From positions 116,016 through 180,015 of the forward strand of contig CAVTIS010000016.1 in the NCBI GenBank assembly GCA_963734845.1: a stretch of 64,000 nt of DNA. Reading direction: 5' to 3'. Below, piece after piece: positions 53,620-63,925 of this stretch. The notes beneath the pieces are model-generated. The model saw nothing but the letters and a program-made list of their open reading frames with translations, was not told the origin of the DNA and did not search any database. The number at the start of each line of letters is the position of its first letter. The first letter of the stretch is position 1. This stretch comes from JAKAVN01 sp963734845 (GTDB taxonomy: Bacteria > Desulfobacterota > Binatia > Binatales > Binataceae). The position numbers were made by a program, and so were the translations under genes.

Positions 53620-53760
53620 ATGCGAACCCCCATCGTCTTGCTCTGCGCCGTGGCATTCGGACTCGCCCTGAACCTGTTAGCCGTGGCCAACAATCGACCG
53701 ACCCCGCCGCGTGGTGCGCCAATCACCTCGCCGGCCCAGCAGGACATACCACCTGTTTGA
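53620..53760 (+). CDS. Small exported proline-rich peptide, 46 residues
   Basis: An ATG at 53620 has AGGT 5 nt upstream and opens a frame with a basic start (MRTPIVLL), a hydrophobic core (~5-23, LLCAVAFGLALNLLAVA) and a Pro-rich tail (NNRPTPPRGAPITSP). It is too short for a confident family call, but its pattern equals that of the 66-residue VPGAPS protein at 50654. It could be secreted or anchored by its helix. The frame stays open throughout without rare-looking codons. Confidence 0.45.
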   Translation: MRTPIVLLCAVAFGLALNLLAVANNRPTPPRGAPITSPAQQDIPPV

Positions 53761-53838
53761 TCGGGACCTCGCGGTCCGCGAAACGGCCGCGATAGATCTG
53801 GTCCAGGAAACACCGCGATCGAGCGCACGCGACGTGCC

Positions 53839-54711
53839 TCATTTCAGGCGCGCGAGCTTGTCGAGCGCGGCAGCCACGGCCTGTGTGCCGTCGAGATCAT
53901 GGCCGAACGCGGCTGCCGCGTTGAACATCGATTGCATCAGCGCGAGGCCCGGCAGCGCGAGACCGTTCGCGCGCGCAGCGTCGCCGACCAGCCGCAGGTC
54001 CTTGCGGATGAGCTTGATGAAAAAGCCGGGCCGCCAGTCGTGCGCGATTATTTTGGGGCCCAGGTTCGCAAGCTGCCACGAGCCGGCCGCGCCCGCGCCG
54101 ATCGCTTCGAGCACGCGCGCGCGGTCGAGCCCGCCGCTTTCGGCGAGCGCCAGCGCTTCGGCCACCGCCTCCAGCGTCAGCGCGACCGCTACCTGGTTGG
54201 CGAGCTTGGTCATCTGGCCCGCGCCCGGTGGCCCCATGTGCGTGACGCGCCGGCCGAGTTTCTCGAACAGCGGGAGCGCGCGTTTGTAGACCGGTTCGGC
54301 GCCGCCCACCATTATCGTCAGCGTGCCGTCGATAGCACCGCTCTCGCCGCCCGAGACGGGAGCGTCGAGATAGTCGACGCCGGCCTTCGCCAAGCGCTCG
54401 GCGATCGTGCGTTCGGCGGCCGGCGCGACGGTGCTCATGTCGATCACCAGCTGACCCTTATGCAGCGCCGGTTCGATCCGCGCCGTGACGCTTTCGACGT
54501 CGGGCGTGTCCGGCACCATGATGAATATCAGGTCAGCATCGCGCGCCGCGGCGGCCGGGTCGGCCGCGACGGTGACCTCGGAGCCTTCGGCGGCGAGCGC
54601 CACGGCTCTTTTCGCGGTGCGATTATGAAGACGCAGGCGATGCCCTGCGCGCATAAGGTTGCGCGCCATCGGTGCGCCCATGATTCCGGTACCAATCCAC
54701 GCGATTTCCAT
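53839..54711 (-). CDS. 3-hydroxyisobutyrate dehydrogenase-family oxidoreductase
   Basis: 290 residues with the NAD(P)-binding GTGIMGAPMARNL (7-19), the substrate loop PVSGGESGA (~118-126) and the catalytic lysine Lys169 in GQMTKLANQ. The C-terminal helical domain is complete (GFFIKLIRKDLRLVGDAA). Family members oxidise 3-hydroxyisobutyrate, tartronate semialdehyde-type or other beta-hydroxy acids. It could finish valine-type or branched acid degradation here, but there is no operon partner to confirm. It starts ~180 bp after the pyrophosphatase stop. Confidence 0.9.
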   Translation of the reverse strand: MEIAWIGTGIMGAPMARNLMRAGHRLRLHNRTAKRAVALAAEGSEVTVAADPAAAARDADLIFIMVPDTPDVESVTARIEPALHKGQLVIDMSTVAPAAERTIAERLAKAGVDYLDAPVSGGESGAIDGTLTIMVGGAEPVYKRALPLFEKLGRRVTHMGPPGAGQMTKLANQVAVALTLEAVAEALALAESGGLDRARVLEAIGAGAAGSWQLANLGPKIIAHDWRPGFFIKLIRKDLRLVGDAARANGLALPGLALMQSMFNAAAAFGHDLDGTQAVAAALDKLARLK

Positions 54712-54826
54712 CGATGTCAGCCTCCTTGGTCAGCAAAAGCCTAATCTACTGAGCGGCGTGGCCCACGCAAGGCGCATGGCGACAAGGTATGAGCGAGGAC
54801 CTGCGGAAGCGCGCAGGGAGATTTGG

Positions 54827-54863
54827 AAAAAAAGGGGCCGGGCGTCGATGACGCCCCGGCCCG
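54827..54863 (-). terminator. Rho-independent terminator of the pyrophosphatase gene
   Basis: On the minus strand a GC-rich stem (GGGCCGGG...CGTC with its complement, one bulged G, 3-nt loop) is followed by a run of eight T. It starts ~30 bp after the hppA stop. Confidence 0.85.
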
Positions 54864-54892
54864 TGCTTTCGTCAGTACGAGAGCGGAATCGC

Positions 54893-57169
54893 TTACGCAG
54901 CCACCTTGGTCTGACCGGTCTGGCCCTGCTCTTCCGCGATCGATCCGCGCTTGGAGAGCGCGACCGCCAGTGCAAGCATCAGAACCGAGACCGCGGTCAC
55001 CGCGACGCGCGCCCAACTGAACGAGATCTCGATTGCGGTGAACGGCGCAATGAGGATGCCGACCAGGTTCATCACCTTGATCATCGGGTTGAGCGCCGGA
55101 CCGGCGGTGTCCTTGAAGGGATCGCCGACGGTATCGCCGACGACGGTCGCCTTGTGAATCTCCGTACCCTTGCCGCCGAGGAAACCGTCCTCGACTTTCT
55201 TCTTGGCGTTGTCCCAGTTGGCGCCGGCGTTGGCCATGAAGACCGCGAGCAGTTGCCCGGTCACGATGGTGCCGGCGAGAAATCCGCCGAGCGCCCCCGC
55301 GTCAAGTCCGAAACCGACCATCAGCGGCGCGAACACGGCAAGGATGCCGGGGCCGAGCAACTCCTTTTGCGCACTCGCGGTGACGATATCGACGCAACGC
55401 GCGTAGTCGGGCTTTTCCGTGTAGTCCATAATTCCCGGATGCTCGCGGAACTGGCGGCGCACCTCGAAGACCACCTGGTAGGCCGCACGGCTGACCGCCT
55501 TGATCGCGAACGCGCTGAACAGGAACGGCACCGCCCCGCCGATCATCAGGCCGACGAACACGGTCGGCATGTTGACCTGAACGCCGATCAGGCCGATGTG
55601 CGACTCGTCGATGAAGGAGCGGAACAGCGAAACCGCCGCGATGACCGCAGTCGCGATCGCCAGCCCCTTGGTCAACGCCTTGGTGGTGTTGCCGATTGCG
55701 TCCATCCACGACAGCGTGCGCGAGGCCTCTTCCTGATGGATACCCCCCATCTCGAAGATGCCGTGGGCGTTGTCGGTGATCGGTCCGTAGGTGTCCATCG
55801 CGAGGATGAAACCGGTAGTGGTCAGCAGCCCCAGGCCGGTCAGCGCAATGCCATAGAACTGCAGCGCCAGCGAGCCGTGGAAGATGACCATCGCGCCGAT
55901 GATGCACAGCACGATAACCACCAGCGCCCACACCGAGGACTCGAGCCCCTCGGCCATGCCCGACAGGATGAGCGTCGCCGGGCCGGTGCGCGCCGCGTAG
56001 GCGGTCTCGGTGACCGGGCCGCGATCGGGATGGGTGAAATAGTTGGTCAGCCACAGGGTGACGATGGCGAGCATGATGCCGAGTGTCGCGCACCAGGCGA
56101 AGCGCCAGTCCGTCGCGCCGGTCTTCGGGTCGGCCAGGTAGAGCCAGTTGACGATGAAAAAGCCGACCACCGAGGCGATGGCCGAAGTCATGTATCCGAT
56201 GTTGATCGGACGCATCGGGTCGAGCATCTTGCCCGGCGGCACGCGCACCGCGACGATCCCGAGGATCGAGGAGAACACCCCGACCGCGCGCAGGATGAGC
56301 GCGAAGATGATGAGCTTCATCGCAAACGCGCCGGCCATCGCGCCGTACAGGTCGGTGAAATCCTTCTCGCTCAGCGCATAGGCCGCCAGGATAATCGCCG
56401 CGACCAGGGTGACTTCGTAGGACTCGAATACGTCGGCCGCCATCCCGGCGCAATCGCCGACGTTGTCGCCAACGTTGTCCGCGATGGTGGCCGCGTTGCG
56501 CGGGTCGTCCTCGGGAATTCCGGCCTCTACCTTGCCGACCAGGTCGCCGCCGACGTCAGCCGCCTTGGTGTAGATGCCGCCGCCCACGCGCATGAAGAGC
56601 GCCGCGAGCGAGCCGCCGAAGCCGAATCCGATTAGCACCTTCATTGCGTTTTCCTGGAACACCAGGAAGATGATGGTCGCGCCGAGCAGTCCAAAACCGA
56701 CCGTGAACATGCCCGAGACGCCGCCGGCCTTGAACGCAATCTCCATCGCGTCCTTGAAGCTGGTGAGCGCGGCGTTGGCGCTGCGCACGTTGCCTTTGAC
56801 CGCCAGCTTCATCCCGACCAGTCCGGCGCCGTAGGAGGCGCTGACGCCCATCAGGAAGGCAATCGCGATTCCGATCGCCAGCGTCAGGTTGTCCGGATAG
56901 ACGCGGCGATACATGAAAAAAAGAGCGAGTGCGATCACGATGACGAACCAGATCATGGTTTTGACCTGGCGCCTCATGTAGGCCATCGCGCCCTCCTCGA
57001 CCGCGTCGGCGACGTCGGTCATCGACTTGGCGCCGGGGCTGGCGGCGAGCACGGTCCGCGCCAGCGACCAGCCGTAGAGCAGTGCGACCAGCGCGGAGGC
57101 TAGCACCGCCCACAGTATCACCAGCTGATTGCTGGTCAGGTGCGGCAGAACAATATTAGCTTCGCTCAT
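54893..57169 (-). CDS. hppA: K+-independent H+-translocating membrane pyrophosphatase
   Basis: 758 residues with about 16 membrane helices. It couples pyrophosphate hydrolysis to proton export. The substrate site is complete: GGGIYTKAADVGGDLVGK (~193-210) and EDDPRNAATIADNVGDNVGD, plus VVGDTVGDPFKDTAGPALNP near the C-terminus. The K+-dependence site reads GNTTKALTKG: Lys followed three residues later by Thr, as in K+-independent enzymes (K+-dependent ones have Ala and Gly). A strong terminator follows. The gene is divergent from tig with a 417-bp gap. Confidence 0.95.
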   Translation of the reverse strand: MSEANIVLPHLTSNQLVILWAVLASALVALLYGWSLARTVLAASPGAKSMTDVADAVEEGAMAYMRRQVKTMIWFVIVIALALFFMYRRVYPDNLTLAIGIAIAFLMGVSASYGAGLVGMKLAVKGNVRSANAALTSFKDAMEIAFKAGGVSGMFTVGFGLLGATIIFLVFQENAMKVLIGFGFGGSLAALFMRVGGGIYTKAADVGGDLVGKVEAGIPEDDPRNAATIADNVGDNVGDCAGMAADVFESYEVTLVAAIILAAYALSEKDFTDLYGAMAGAFAMKLIIFALILRAVGVFSSILGIVAVRVPPGKMLDPMRPINIGYMTSAIASVVGFFIVNWLYLADPKTGATDWRFAWCATLGIMLAIVTLWLTNYFTHPDRGPVTETAYAARTGPATLILSGMAEGLESSVWALVVIVLCIIGAMVIFHGSLALQFYGIALTGLGLLTTTGFILAMDTYGPITDNAHGIFEMGGIHQEEASRTLSWMDAIGNTTKALTKGLAIATAVIAAVSLFRSFIDESHIGLIGVQVNMPTVFVGLMIGGAVPFLFSAFAIKAVSRAAYQVVFEVRRQFREHPGIMDYTEKPDYARCVDIVTASAQKELLGPGILAVFAPLMVGFGLDAGALGGFLAGTIVTGQLLAVFMANAGANWDNAKKKVEDGFLGGKGTEIHKATVVGDTVGDPFKDTAGPALNPMIKVMNLVGILIAPFTAIEISFSWARVAVTAVSVLMLALAVALSKRGSIAEEQGQTGQTKVAA

Positions 57170-57586
57170 CTGAGTCTGGATCTCCTGAAATTTGACGCTT
57201 CGGCGCCGGCCACGCCGGTCATCGACCGGCCACGAATTGCTGCTTTATGAGAGCGCTGCAGCCCACGGCGCTCGGTTACTTGGGTCAACCGGGGAAGTCT
57301 AGGGATTCTCCGGCTTTATGTCCAGCCGTAGCGCATCTGCAGCGCGATGTCGTAAATGTTCCGAACCGACTCATTTATATGTCAAATGGTCCATCGCGTT
57401 CTCCATCGCGCGCGCAAATTCACCGCGCAAGTGTGCCGCGGGCTAAGCCGGCTAAACCCTCATCGGCAAGTTCACCGCGACCACAAACCCGTACGCTCCA
57501 GTGACCCGCGTTACCACAGCTTTGTGCGGCCACACGATTGATTGTGCGGTGCGTGGTGTGTTTAGCTAAACCTTCCAACACCAACT
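57170..57586. other. Divergent region between hppA and tig
   Basis: About 417 bp hold promoters for both genes and no supported gene. A perfect 12-bp palindrome GTTTAGCTAAAC lies at 57560-57571, inside the tig leader just before its start codon. Confidence 0.5.
57560..57571. promoter_or_regulatory. 12-bp palindrome in the tig leader
   Basis: GTTTAGCTAAAC is a perfect palindrome ending 15 bp before the tig ATG. It may be an operator or an RNA hairpin near the ribosome site, which itself is weak here. Confidence 0.4.
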
Positions 57587-58909
57587 ATGAATGTTAATCT
57601 TGAGAACCCTTCGGCGCTGCGGCGCAAACTGACCATCGAACTCGAACCGGCCGAGATCAAGACCGAGCTCGACCGCGCCTACAACGATTTGCGGCGCAAC
57701 GTGGTGCTCAAGGGCTTCCGCCCCGGGCACGCGCCACGCACGATGCTCGAGCGCCTGTTCGGCGACCGGGTGCGCGGCGAGATCGTGCAGAAGCTGATCA
57801 AGGAATACACCGACAAGGCGCTGGAGGAGCAGAATCTGAAGCCCCTCCTGCCGCCGGAAATCGTCACCGAGGAGAGCGACCTCGCCAAGGCGCTGCGCTT
57901 CAGTGCGACCTTCGATCTGCGCCCCGAGATAGTGGTGCGCGATTACCAGGGTCTGCGCGTGCCGCGCTCCAAGGTCGAGGTCAGCGACGACGAGGTGCAG
58001 AAGACGCTCGAGGATTTGCGCGAGCGCTCGGCCACGCTCAAGAAGGTCGAGGACCGCACCCGGGTCGAGCGCGGCGACCTGGCGCTGGCGGAAATCGAGG
58101 GCTTCGTCGACGGCAAGCCGCTGGAAGGTGCGAAGATCGGACAGCGCATCCTGGAAGTTTCCCCCGACCGCCTGGCCCATGGGCTGGACGAAGTGCTGAC
58201 CGGCGCTGAAGTCGGCCAGCCGGCGCACGCGACGCGCAGCTACGCGGCGGACTACGCCGAGAAGGATCTCGCCGGCAAGACCGTGGAGTGGCGCGCGGCG
58301 GTCAAGGAAATCTACACCAAGGTTCTGCCGACGCTCGACGACGAATTCGCCAAGGACCTGGGCGACGTCGCTTCGCTCGACGAGTTGCGCTCCAAGGTGC
58401 ACGAGCAGCTGATGCAGCGCGCGCACGAGGAAGCCGACCTGCGCGCACGCCAGGGACTGCTCGACCTCGTGATCGAGCGCAACCCGGTCGAAGTGCCGCA
58501 GTCGCTCGACGATCGCGAGCGCGAGCTGATGGAATCCGAGATGGCGGGTGCGCTGGTCAGCGCGGGGATGTCGCGCGAGGCCGCGGCCGAACGGGTGCGC
58601 AACAGCGCCGACGAGATTCGCACGCGCGCGCACAAACGCGCGCTCAGTTCGCTCATCGTCGACGCGATGGCCGAGCAGGAAAAAATCGAAGTGAGCGACG
58701 ACGAGTTGGCGGCGCGAGTCGCGCACCTCGTGACCCGCAGCGCCGGCCGCGAACGCGACCACGTGGCCGAGCACTATCGCAGCGAAGAGCATCGCGAGCT
58801 GCTCAGGCAGTCGATGCGGCGCGAGAAAACGCTCGACGCTCTGCTCGCGCGCGCGCAGTCGGAAGACGCGGACCCGGCCGACGAGTCCCCATCAGACGTA
58901 CCGGCGTGA
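57587..58909 (+). CDS. tig: Trigger factor (ribosome-associated chaperone/PPIase)
   Basis: 440 residues in the usual order. The N-terminal ribosome-docking domain has GFRPGHAP (43-50; the usual Lys is His). The FKBP-like PPIase domain is ~150-240 (RGDLALAEIEGFVDGKPLEGAKIG), and the C-terminal arms are helical. It binds nascent chains at the ribosome exit tunnel. It heads the tig-clpP-clpX-lon-HU order. The C-terminus is acidic (DADPADESPSD). PPIase active-site detail was not judged. Confidence 0.95.
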   Translation: MNVNLENPSALRRKLTIELEPAEIKTELDRAYNDLRRNVVLKGFRPGHAPRTMLERLFGDRVRGEIVQKLIKEYTDKALEEQNLKPLLPPEIVTEESDLAKALRFSATFDLRPEIVVRDYQGLRVPRSKVEVSDDEVQKTLEDLRERSATLKKVEDRTRVERGDLALAEIEGFVDGKPLEGAKIGQRILEVSPDRLAHGLDEVLTGAEVGQPAHATRSYAADYAEKDLAGKTVEWRAAVKEIYTKVLPTLDDEFAKDLGDVASLDELRSKVHEQLMQRAHEEADLRARQGLLDLVIERNPVEVPQSLDDRERELMESEMAGALVSAGMSREAAAERVRNSADEIRTRAHKRALSSLIVDAMAEQEKIEVSDDELAARVAHLVTRSAGRERDHVAEHYRSEEHRELLRQSMRREKTLDALLARAQSEDADPADESPSDVPA

Positions 58910-58930
58910 CCGCGCGCCCGAGATTTCAGG

Positions 58931-58959
58931 TTGCCGCGCTATCCTAAACTGGATAGAAT
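58931..58959 (+). promoter_or_regulatory. Candidate sigma-70 promoter of clpP
   Basis: TTGCCG (58931-58936), 17-bp spacer, TAGAAT (58954-58959) matches sigma-70 spacing and 5 of 6 bases of the -10 box. It lies ~55 bp before the clpP start, in the gap after tig. Confidence 0.55.
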
Positions 58960-59015
58960 TTTTGGTGGGTGCCTGCACGAAGAAATTTTCACCGGCCGCT
59001 CCGGGCTGGGGTCTT

Positions 59016-59612
59016 ATGAGCAGCCTGGTTCCCATGGTCGTCGAGCAGACCGGCCGCGGGGAACGGGCCTACGACATATACTCTCGCCTGCTCAAGGACC
59101 GGATCGTTTTCCTCGGTACTGAAATCAATGACGACGTCGCCAACCTGGTGACCGCGCAATTCCTGTTCCTGGAGTCCGAAGATCCGGAAAAGGAGATCAG
59201 CTTCTACATCAATTCGCCGGGTGGCTCGGTCACGGCGGGTCTGGCGATTTACGACACCATGCAGTTCATCAAGCCTCCTGTCTCCACCCTGTGTATGGGC
59301 CAGGCGGCGAGCATGGGAGCGATCCTGCTGACGGCAGGCCACAAGGGACGGCGGTATGCGCTGCCGCACTCCAGGATTATGATCCATCAACCGCTCGGCG
59401 GGGCGCAGGGCCAGGCGGTGGACCTCGAGATTCAGGCGCGCGAGATTTTGCGTATGCGTGAGGAGCTCAACAACATCTTCGTGCGCCACTCGGGGCAGAA
59501 GATCGCAAAGATTGAGAAAGACACCGACCGCGACATGTTTATGTCGCCCGAGCAGGCGGTTGAATACGGACTGATCGATGAGGTAATCGTTAGTCGGGGG
59601 ACCTCCAAGTGA
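59016..59612 (+). CDS. clpP: ATP-dependent Clp protease proteolytic subunit
   Basis: 198 residues from ATG 59016; the conserved SLVPMVVEQTGRGERAYDIYSRLL end supports this start over one at 58962. Catalytic triad: Ser99 (GQAASMG), His124 (MIHQP) and Asp173 (DTDRD). It assembles as a double heptamer and degrades proteins delivered by ClpX, whose gene follows 20 bp downstream. Start is preceded only by GGGG, so the ribosome site is modest. Confidence 0.96.
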   Translation: MSSLVPMVVEQTGRGERAYDIYSRLLKDRIVFLGTEINDDVANLVTAQFLFLESEDPEKEISFYINSPGGSVTAGLAIYDTMQFIKPPVSTLCMGQAASMGAILLTAGHKGRRYALPHSRIMIHQPLGGAQGQAVDLEIQAREILRMREELNNIFVRHSGQKIAKIEKDTDRDMFMSPEQAVEYGLIDEVIVSRGTSK

Positions 59613-59631
59613 AGGGCGGCGGGAGGGATTA

Positions 59632-60882
<1,251 letters not shown>

Positions 60883-60904
60883 AAATCCTAGGGATCGACA
60901 ACCG

Positions 60905-63394
60905 ATGCTTTTTCGCAACGACAAGGACAAGAACGACAAGAAAGACGGTCGCAACGGGCAGAGCGATACGGTTCCCCTTCTCCCCTTGCGCGAGTTGATC
61001 GTCTTCCCGCACCAGGTATATCCGATCTTCGTCGGCCGCCAGAAGTCCATCAAGGCTCTGGAAGCCGCTGAGGCTCGCAAACAACCCATTTTGCTGGTCG
61101 CGCAAAAGGACGCCAAAGTCTCCGATCCGGGTCCGCAGGACATCTATGCGACCGGCACCCTCGGCGTGGTGGTGCAGTTGCTGCGCCTGCCCGACGGTAC
61201 GGTCAAGGCGCTGCTCGAGGGCAAGCGCCGCGCTCGAATCGTCCGCTATGCGGCCGAGGACGAGTATTTCCAAGTCGAAGTCGAGCCGATCGAGGAGATC
61301 TATGATCGCACGACCGAGCTCGAGGCGCTGATTCGGTCAGTCAACGCCACCTTCGACAACTACGTGCGGCTGAACAAGAAGATTCCGCCCGAGATGGTCA
61401 CCTCGATCGCCGCCGTCGACGATCCGGCGTACCTGGCCGACAAGCTGGTCGAACATCTGGGGATCAAGCTCGAGGACAAGCAGGCGCTGCTCGAGTGCGC
61501 CAATCCGGCCGAGCGGCTGGAGAAGATCCTCAGCTACATGCGTTCCGAACTGGAAATCCTGGAGGTCGAAAAGCGCATCCGCTCGCGGGTCAAGAAGCAG
61601 ATGGAGAAGACCCAGAAGGAGTACTACCTCAACGAGCAGATGCGGGCGATTCAGAAGGAATTGGGCGAGAAAGACGAATTCAAGAACGAGATCCAGGAGC
61701 TCGAAGAAAAGCTGCGCCAGAAGAAGATGCCGGCCGAGGCGCGCGAAAAATGCGAGCGCGAGATCAAGAAGCTCAAGATGATGTCGCCCATGTCGGCTGA
61801 GGCGACCGTGGTCCGCAACTATCTCGACTGGTTCCTCGCCCTACCCTGGTTCGAGTACACCGAGGATAAGCTCGACATCAAGGAAGCCGAGCGCATCCTG
61901 GAGGAAGACCACTACGGGCTGGAAAAGGTCAAGCAGCGCATTCTCGAATACCTCGCGGTGCAGACCCTGGTGGGCCAGATGAAGGGTCCCATCCTGTGCC
62001 TCGTCGGACCTCCGGGCGTCGGCAAAACTTCGCTGGGAAAATCGATCGCGCGCGCCACCGGGCGCAAGTTCGTGCGTGTCTCGCTCGGCGGAGTACGCGA
62101 CGAAGCCGAAGTCCGCGGCCATCGCCGCACTTACATCGGCGCGCTGCCGGGCAAGATCATCCAGTCGATGCGCAAGGCGGCCTCGGGCAACCCGGTGATG
62201 CTGCTCGACGAGGTCGACAAGATGTCGACCGACTTCCGCGGCGACCCGTCCTCAGCGTTGCTCGAGGTGCTCGACCCCGAGCAGAACTGCACCTTCAACG
62301 ATCACTATCTAGACTGCGATTACGACCTGGCCAAGGTGATGTTCGTCACCACCGCCAACACGCTCGAGCGTATCCCGCGCCCGTTGCAGGACCGGATGGA
62401 AATCATCCGCATCCCGGGCTACACCGAGACCGAGAAGCTCAACATCGCCAAGCGCTACCTGGTGCGAAAGCAGCGCGAAGCCAATGGGCTGCGCGAGGAG
62501 AACATCGAGTTCTCCGACCAGGCAATTCTGCAGGTCATCCGGCTGTACACGCGCGAAGCCGGCGTGCGTAATCTCGAGCGTGAAATCGCTTCGATCTGCC
62601 GCAAGGTCGCGGTCGAAGTGGTCAAGACCGATCGCAACGCGCACGTTCGCGTTTCCGCCTCCAGTCTGGCCAAGCAGCTGGGACCGCCGCGCTTCCGCTA
62701 CGGGATGGCCGAAACCGAGCCGCAAGTCGGGGTGGCGACGGGCCTTGCGTGGACCGAGATGGGCGGCGAGCTGCTCAGTGTCGAGGTCACCATCGTGCCG
62801 GGCCGCGGCAAACTAACCGTGACCGGTCAACTTGGCGAAGTAATGCAGGAAAGTGCGCAAGCCGCGATGTCCTACATCCGCTCGCGTGCAGACTCGCTCG
62901 GGCTGGCGTCGAACTTCTACCAGAAGATCGACATCCACATTCATATTCCCGAGGGCGCGACGCCCAAGGACGGCCCCTCGGCCGGCATCACGCTGGCGAC
63001 GGCGCTGGCCTCGGCTCTATGCCGCGTGCCGGTGCGCAACGATCTGGCGATGACCGGCGAGATCACGCTGCGCGGGCGCGTGCTGCCGATCGGCGGGCTC
63101 AAGGAGAAAATCCTCGCGGCGCATCGCGGCGGCGTCAAGATCGTGCTCATCCCCAAGGAGAACGCCAAGGACGTCGACGATATTCCGGCTCCCATTCTGA
63201 AAAACGTGACCCTGATCCAGGTCGAGCACATGGACGAGGTCCTGCGCCACGCTTTGGTACTGGCGGATCCGGATACGTTCTTCAAGGCGAAGCCGGCCGC
63301 GATCGACTACGCCGCGGAGAGCAAGGAAGAACTGGTGGATGACGAGGCGGAGGACGAACCCACGATCCCGCCCTCGCCCACCAATTTGTCCTAG
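60905..63394 (+). CDS. lon: ATP-dependent protease Lon
   Basis: 829 residues. It has the N-terminal LonA substrate-binding domain (~20-215, LPLLPLRELIVFPHQVYPIF), coiled-coil, AAA+ with Walker A GPPGVGKT (368-375), and the serine protease domain with Ser692 (PKDGPSAG) and Lys735 (GGLKEKIL). It degrades misfolded and regulatory proteins in the cytosol. The C-terminus is acidic (VDDEAEDEPTIPPSP). The operon-like order clpX-lon-HU is typical of many bacteria. Confidence 0.96.
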   Translation: MLFRNDKDKNDKKDGRNGQSDTVPLLPLRELIVFPHQVYPIFVGRQKSIKALEAAEARKQPILLVAQKDAKVSDPGPQDIYATGTLGVVVQLLRLPDGTVKALLEGKRRARIVRYAAEDEYFQVEVEPIEEIYDRTTELEALIRSVNATFDNYVRLNKKIPPEMVTSIAAVDDPAYLADKLVEHLGIKLEDKQALLECANPAERLEKILSYMRSELEILEVEKRIRSRVKKQMEKTQKEYYLNEQMRAIQKELGEKDEFKNEIQELEEKLRQKKMPAEAREKCEREIKKLKMMSPMSAEATVVRNYLDWFLALPWFEYTEDKLDIKEAERILEEDHYGLEKVKQRILEYLAVQTLVGQMKGPILCLVGPPGVGKTSLGKSIARATGRKFVRVSLGGVRDEAEVRGHRRTYIGALPGKIIQSMRKAASGNPVMLLDEVDKMSTDFRGDPSSALLEVLDPEQNCTFNDHYLDCDYDLAKVMFVTTANTLERIPRPLQDRMEIIRIPGYTETEKLNIAKRYLVRKQREANGLREENIEFSDQAILQVIRLYTREAGVRNLEREIASICRKVAVEVVKTDRNAHVRVSASSLAKQLGPPRFRYGMAETEPQVGVATGLAWTEMGGELLSVEVTIVPGRGKLTVTGQLGEVMQESAQAAMSYIRSRADSLGLASNFYQKIDIHIHIPEGATPKDGPSAGITLATALASALCRVPVRNDLAMTGEITLRGRVLPIGGLKEKILAAHRGGVKIVLIPKENAKDVDDIPAPILKNVTLIQVEHMDEVLRHALVLADPDTFFKAKPAAIDYAAESKEELVDDEAEDEPTIPPSPTNLS

Positions 63395-63502
63395 GGCCTG
63401 CGCTGGCGGCGGGGCGATTGGCAAAATAAAGTTGTTGCGGGCGCCGCGCTGTGCAAAGGGCGGCCCTACACAAATCCAGGGGTAATGGGGGCGGACGCAT
63501 AC

Positions 63503-63820
63503 ATGACAAAGGCCGAACTAATCGAGGGTCTCGCCAACAAGCTCAACCTCAACAAGGCCGAAGCCGAGAAGGCGGTCAACCTCCTGCTCGACGACATCGT
63601 CGCCGCGCTCAAGCAGGGCGACCGCGTCAATATCTCGGGCTTCGGCACGTTTTCGGTTTCCGAACGGGCCTCGCGCGTGGGGCGCAATCCGAAGACCGGC
63701 GAAGCGATCCAGATTTCCGCCAGCCGCTCGGCCAAGTTCCGCGCCGGCAAACAGCTCAAGGACTCGCTCAATGACGCCGCCCCTGGCGGCGGCTCGCAGG
63801 CGAGTCCGCCGTCAGCCTGA
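63503..63820 (+). CDS. HU/IHF-family DNA-binding protein
   Basis: 105 residues if the ATG at 63503 is used (MTKAELIEGLANK); an ATG at 63485 would add six residues and has AGGGG very close. The fold is readable: helical dimer part, then RVNISGFGTFSVSERASRVGRNPKTGEAIQISASRSAKFRAGKQLKD, with the beta-arm GRNPKTGE and the conserved Pro that intercalates in DNA. It bends and packs DNA. An Ala/Gly/Ser-rich tail of ~15 residues is longer than usual. Confidence 0.93.
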   Translation: MTKAELIEGLANKLNLNKAEAEKAVNLLLDDIVAALKQGDRVNISGFGTFSVSERASRVGRNPKTGEAIQISASRSAKFRAGKQLKDSLNDAAPGGGSQASPPSA

Positions 63821-63854
63821 AGGCCGCCGCGCGGCGGGGCCACGGTAGCGACAG

Positions 63855-63880
63855 ACGCCGCGCCCACGCGGGCGCGGCGT
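63855..63880 (+). terminator. Intrinsic terminator after the HU gene
   Basis: ACGCCGCGCCC-ACGC-GGGCGCGGCGT is a perfect 11-bp stem followed by TCGTTTGTCT. It lies 35 bp after the HU stop and before the tRNA. The T-tract is interrupted, so strength is uncertain. Confidence 0.65.
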
Positions 63881-63925
63881 TCGTTTGTCTGGAGCTCGCG
63901 CCGCAGGGAGAGTATTGAGGTCGAA

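Noticed and set aside
53508..53828. 106-residue minus-strand frame
   Set aside because: No ribosome site or family; it overlaps the better-supported plus-strand exported peptide.
54659..56635. 658-residue frame on the plus strand
   Set aside because: Antisense of hppA; composition is dominated by Arg, Asp, Glu and His, typical of reverse-strand frames in GC-rich DNA.
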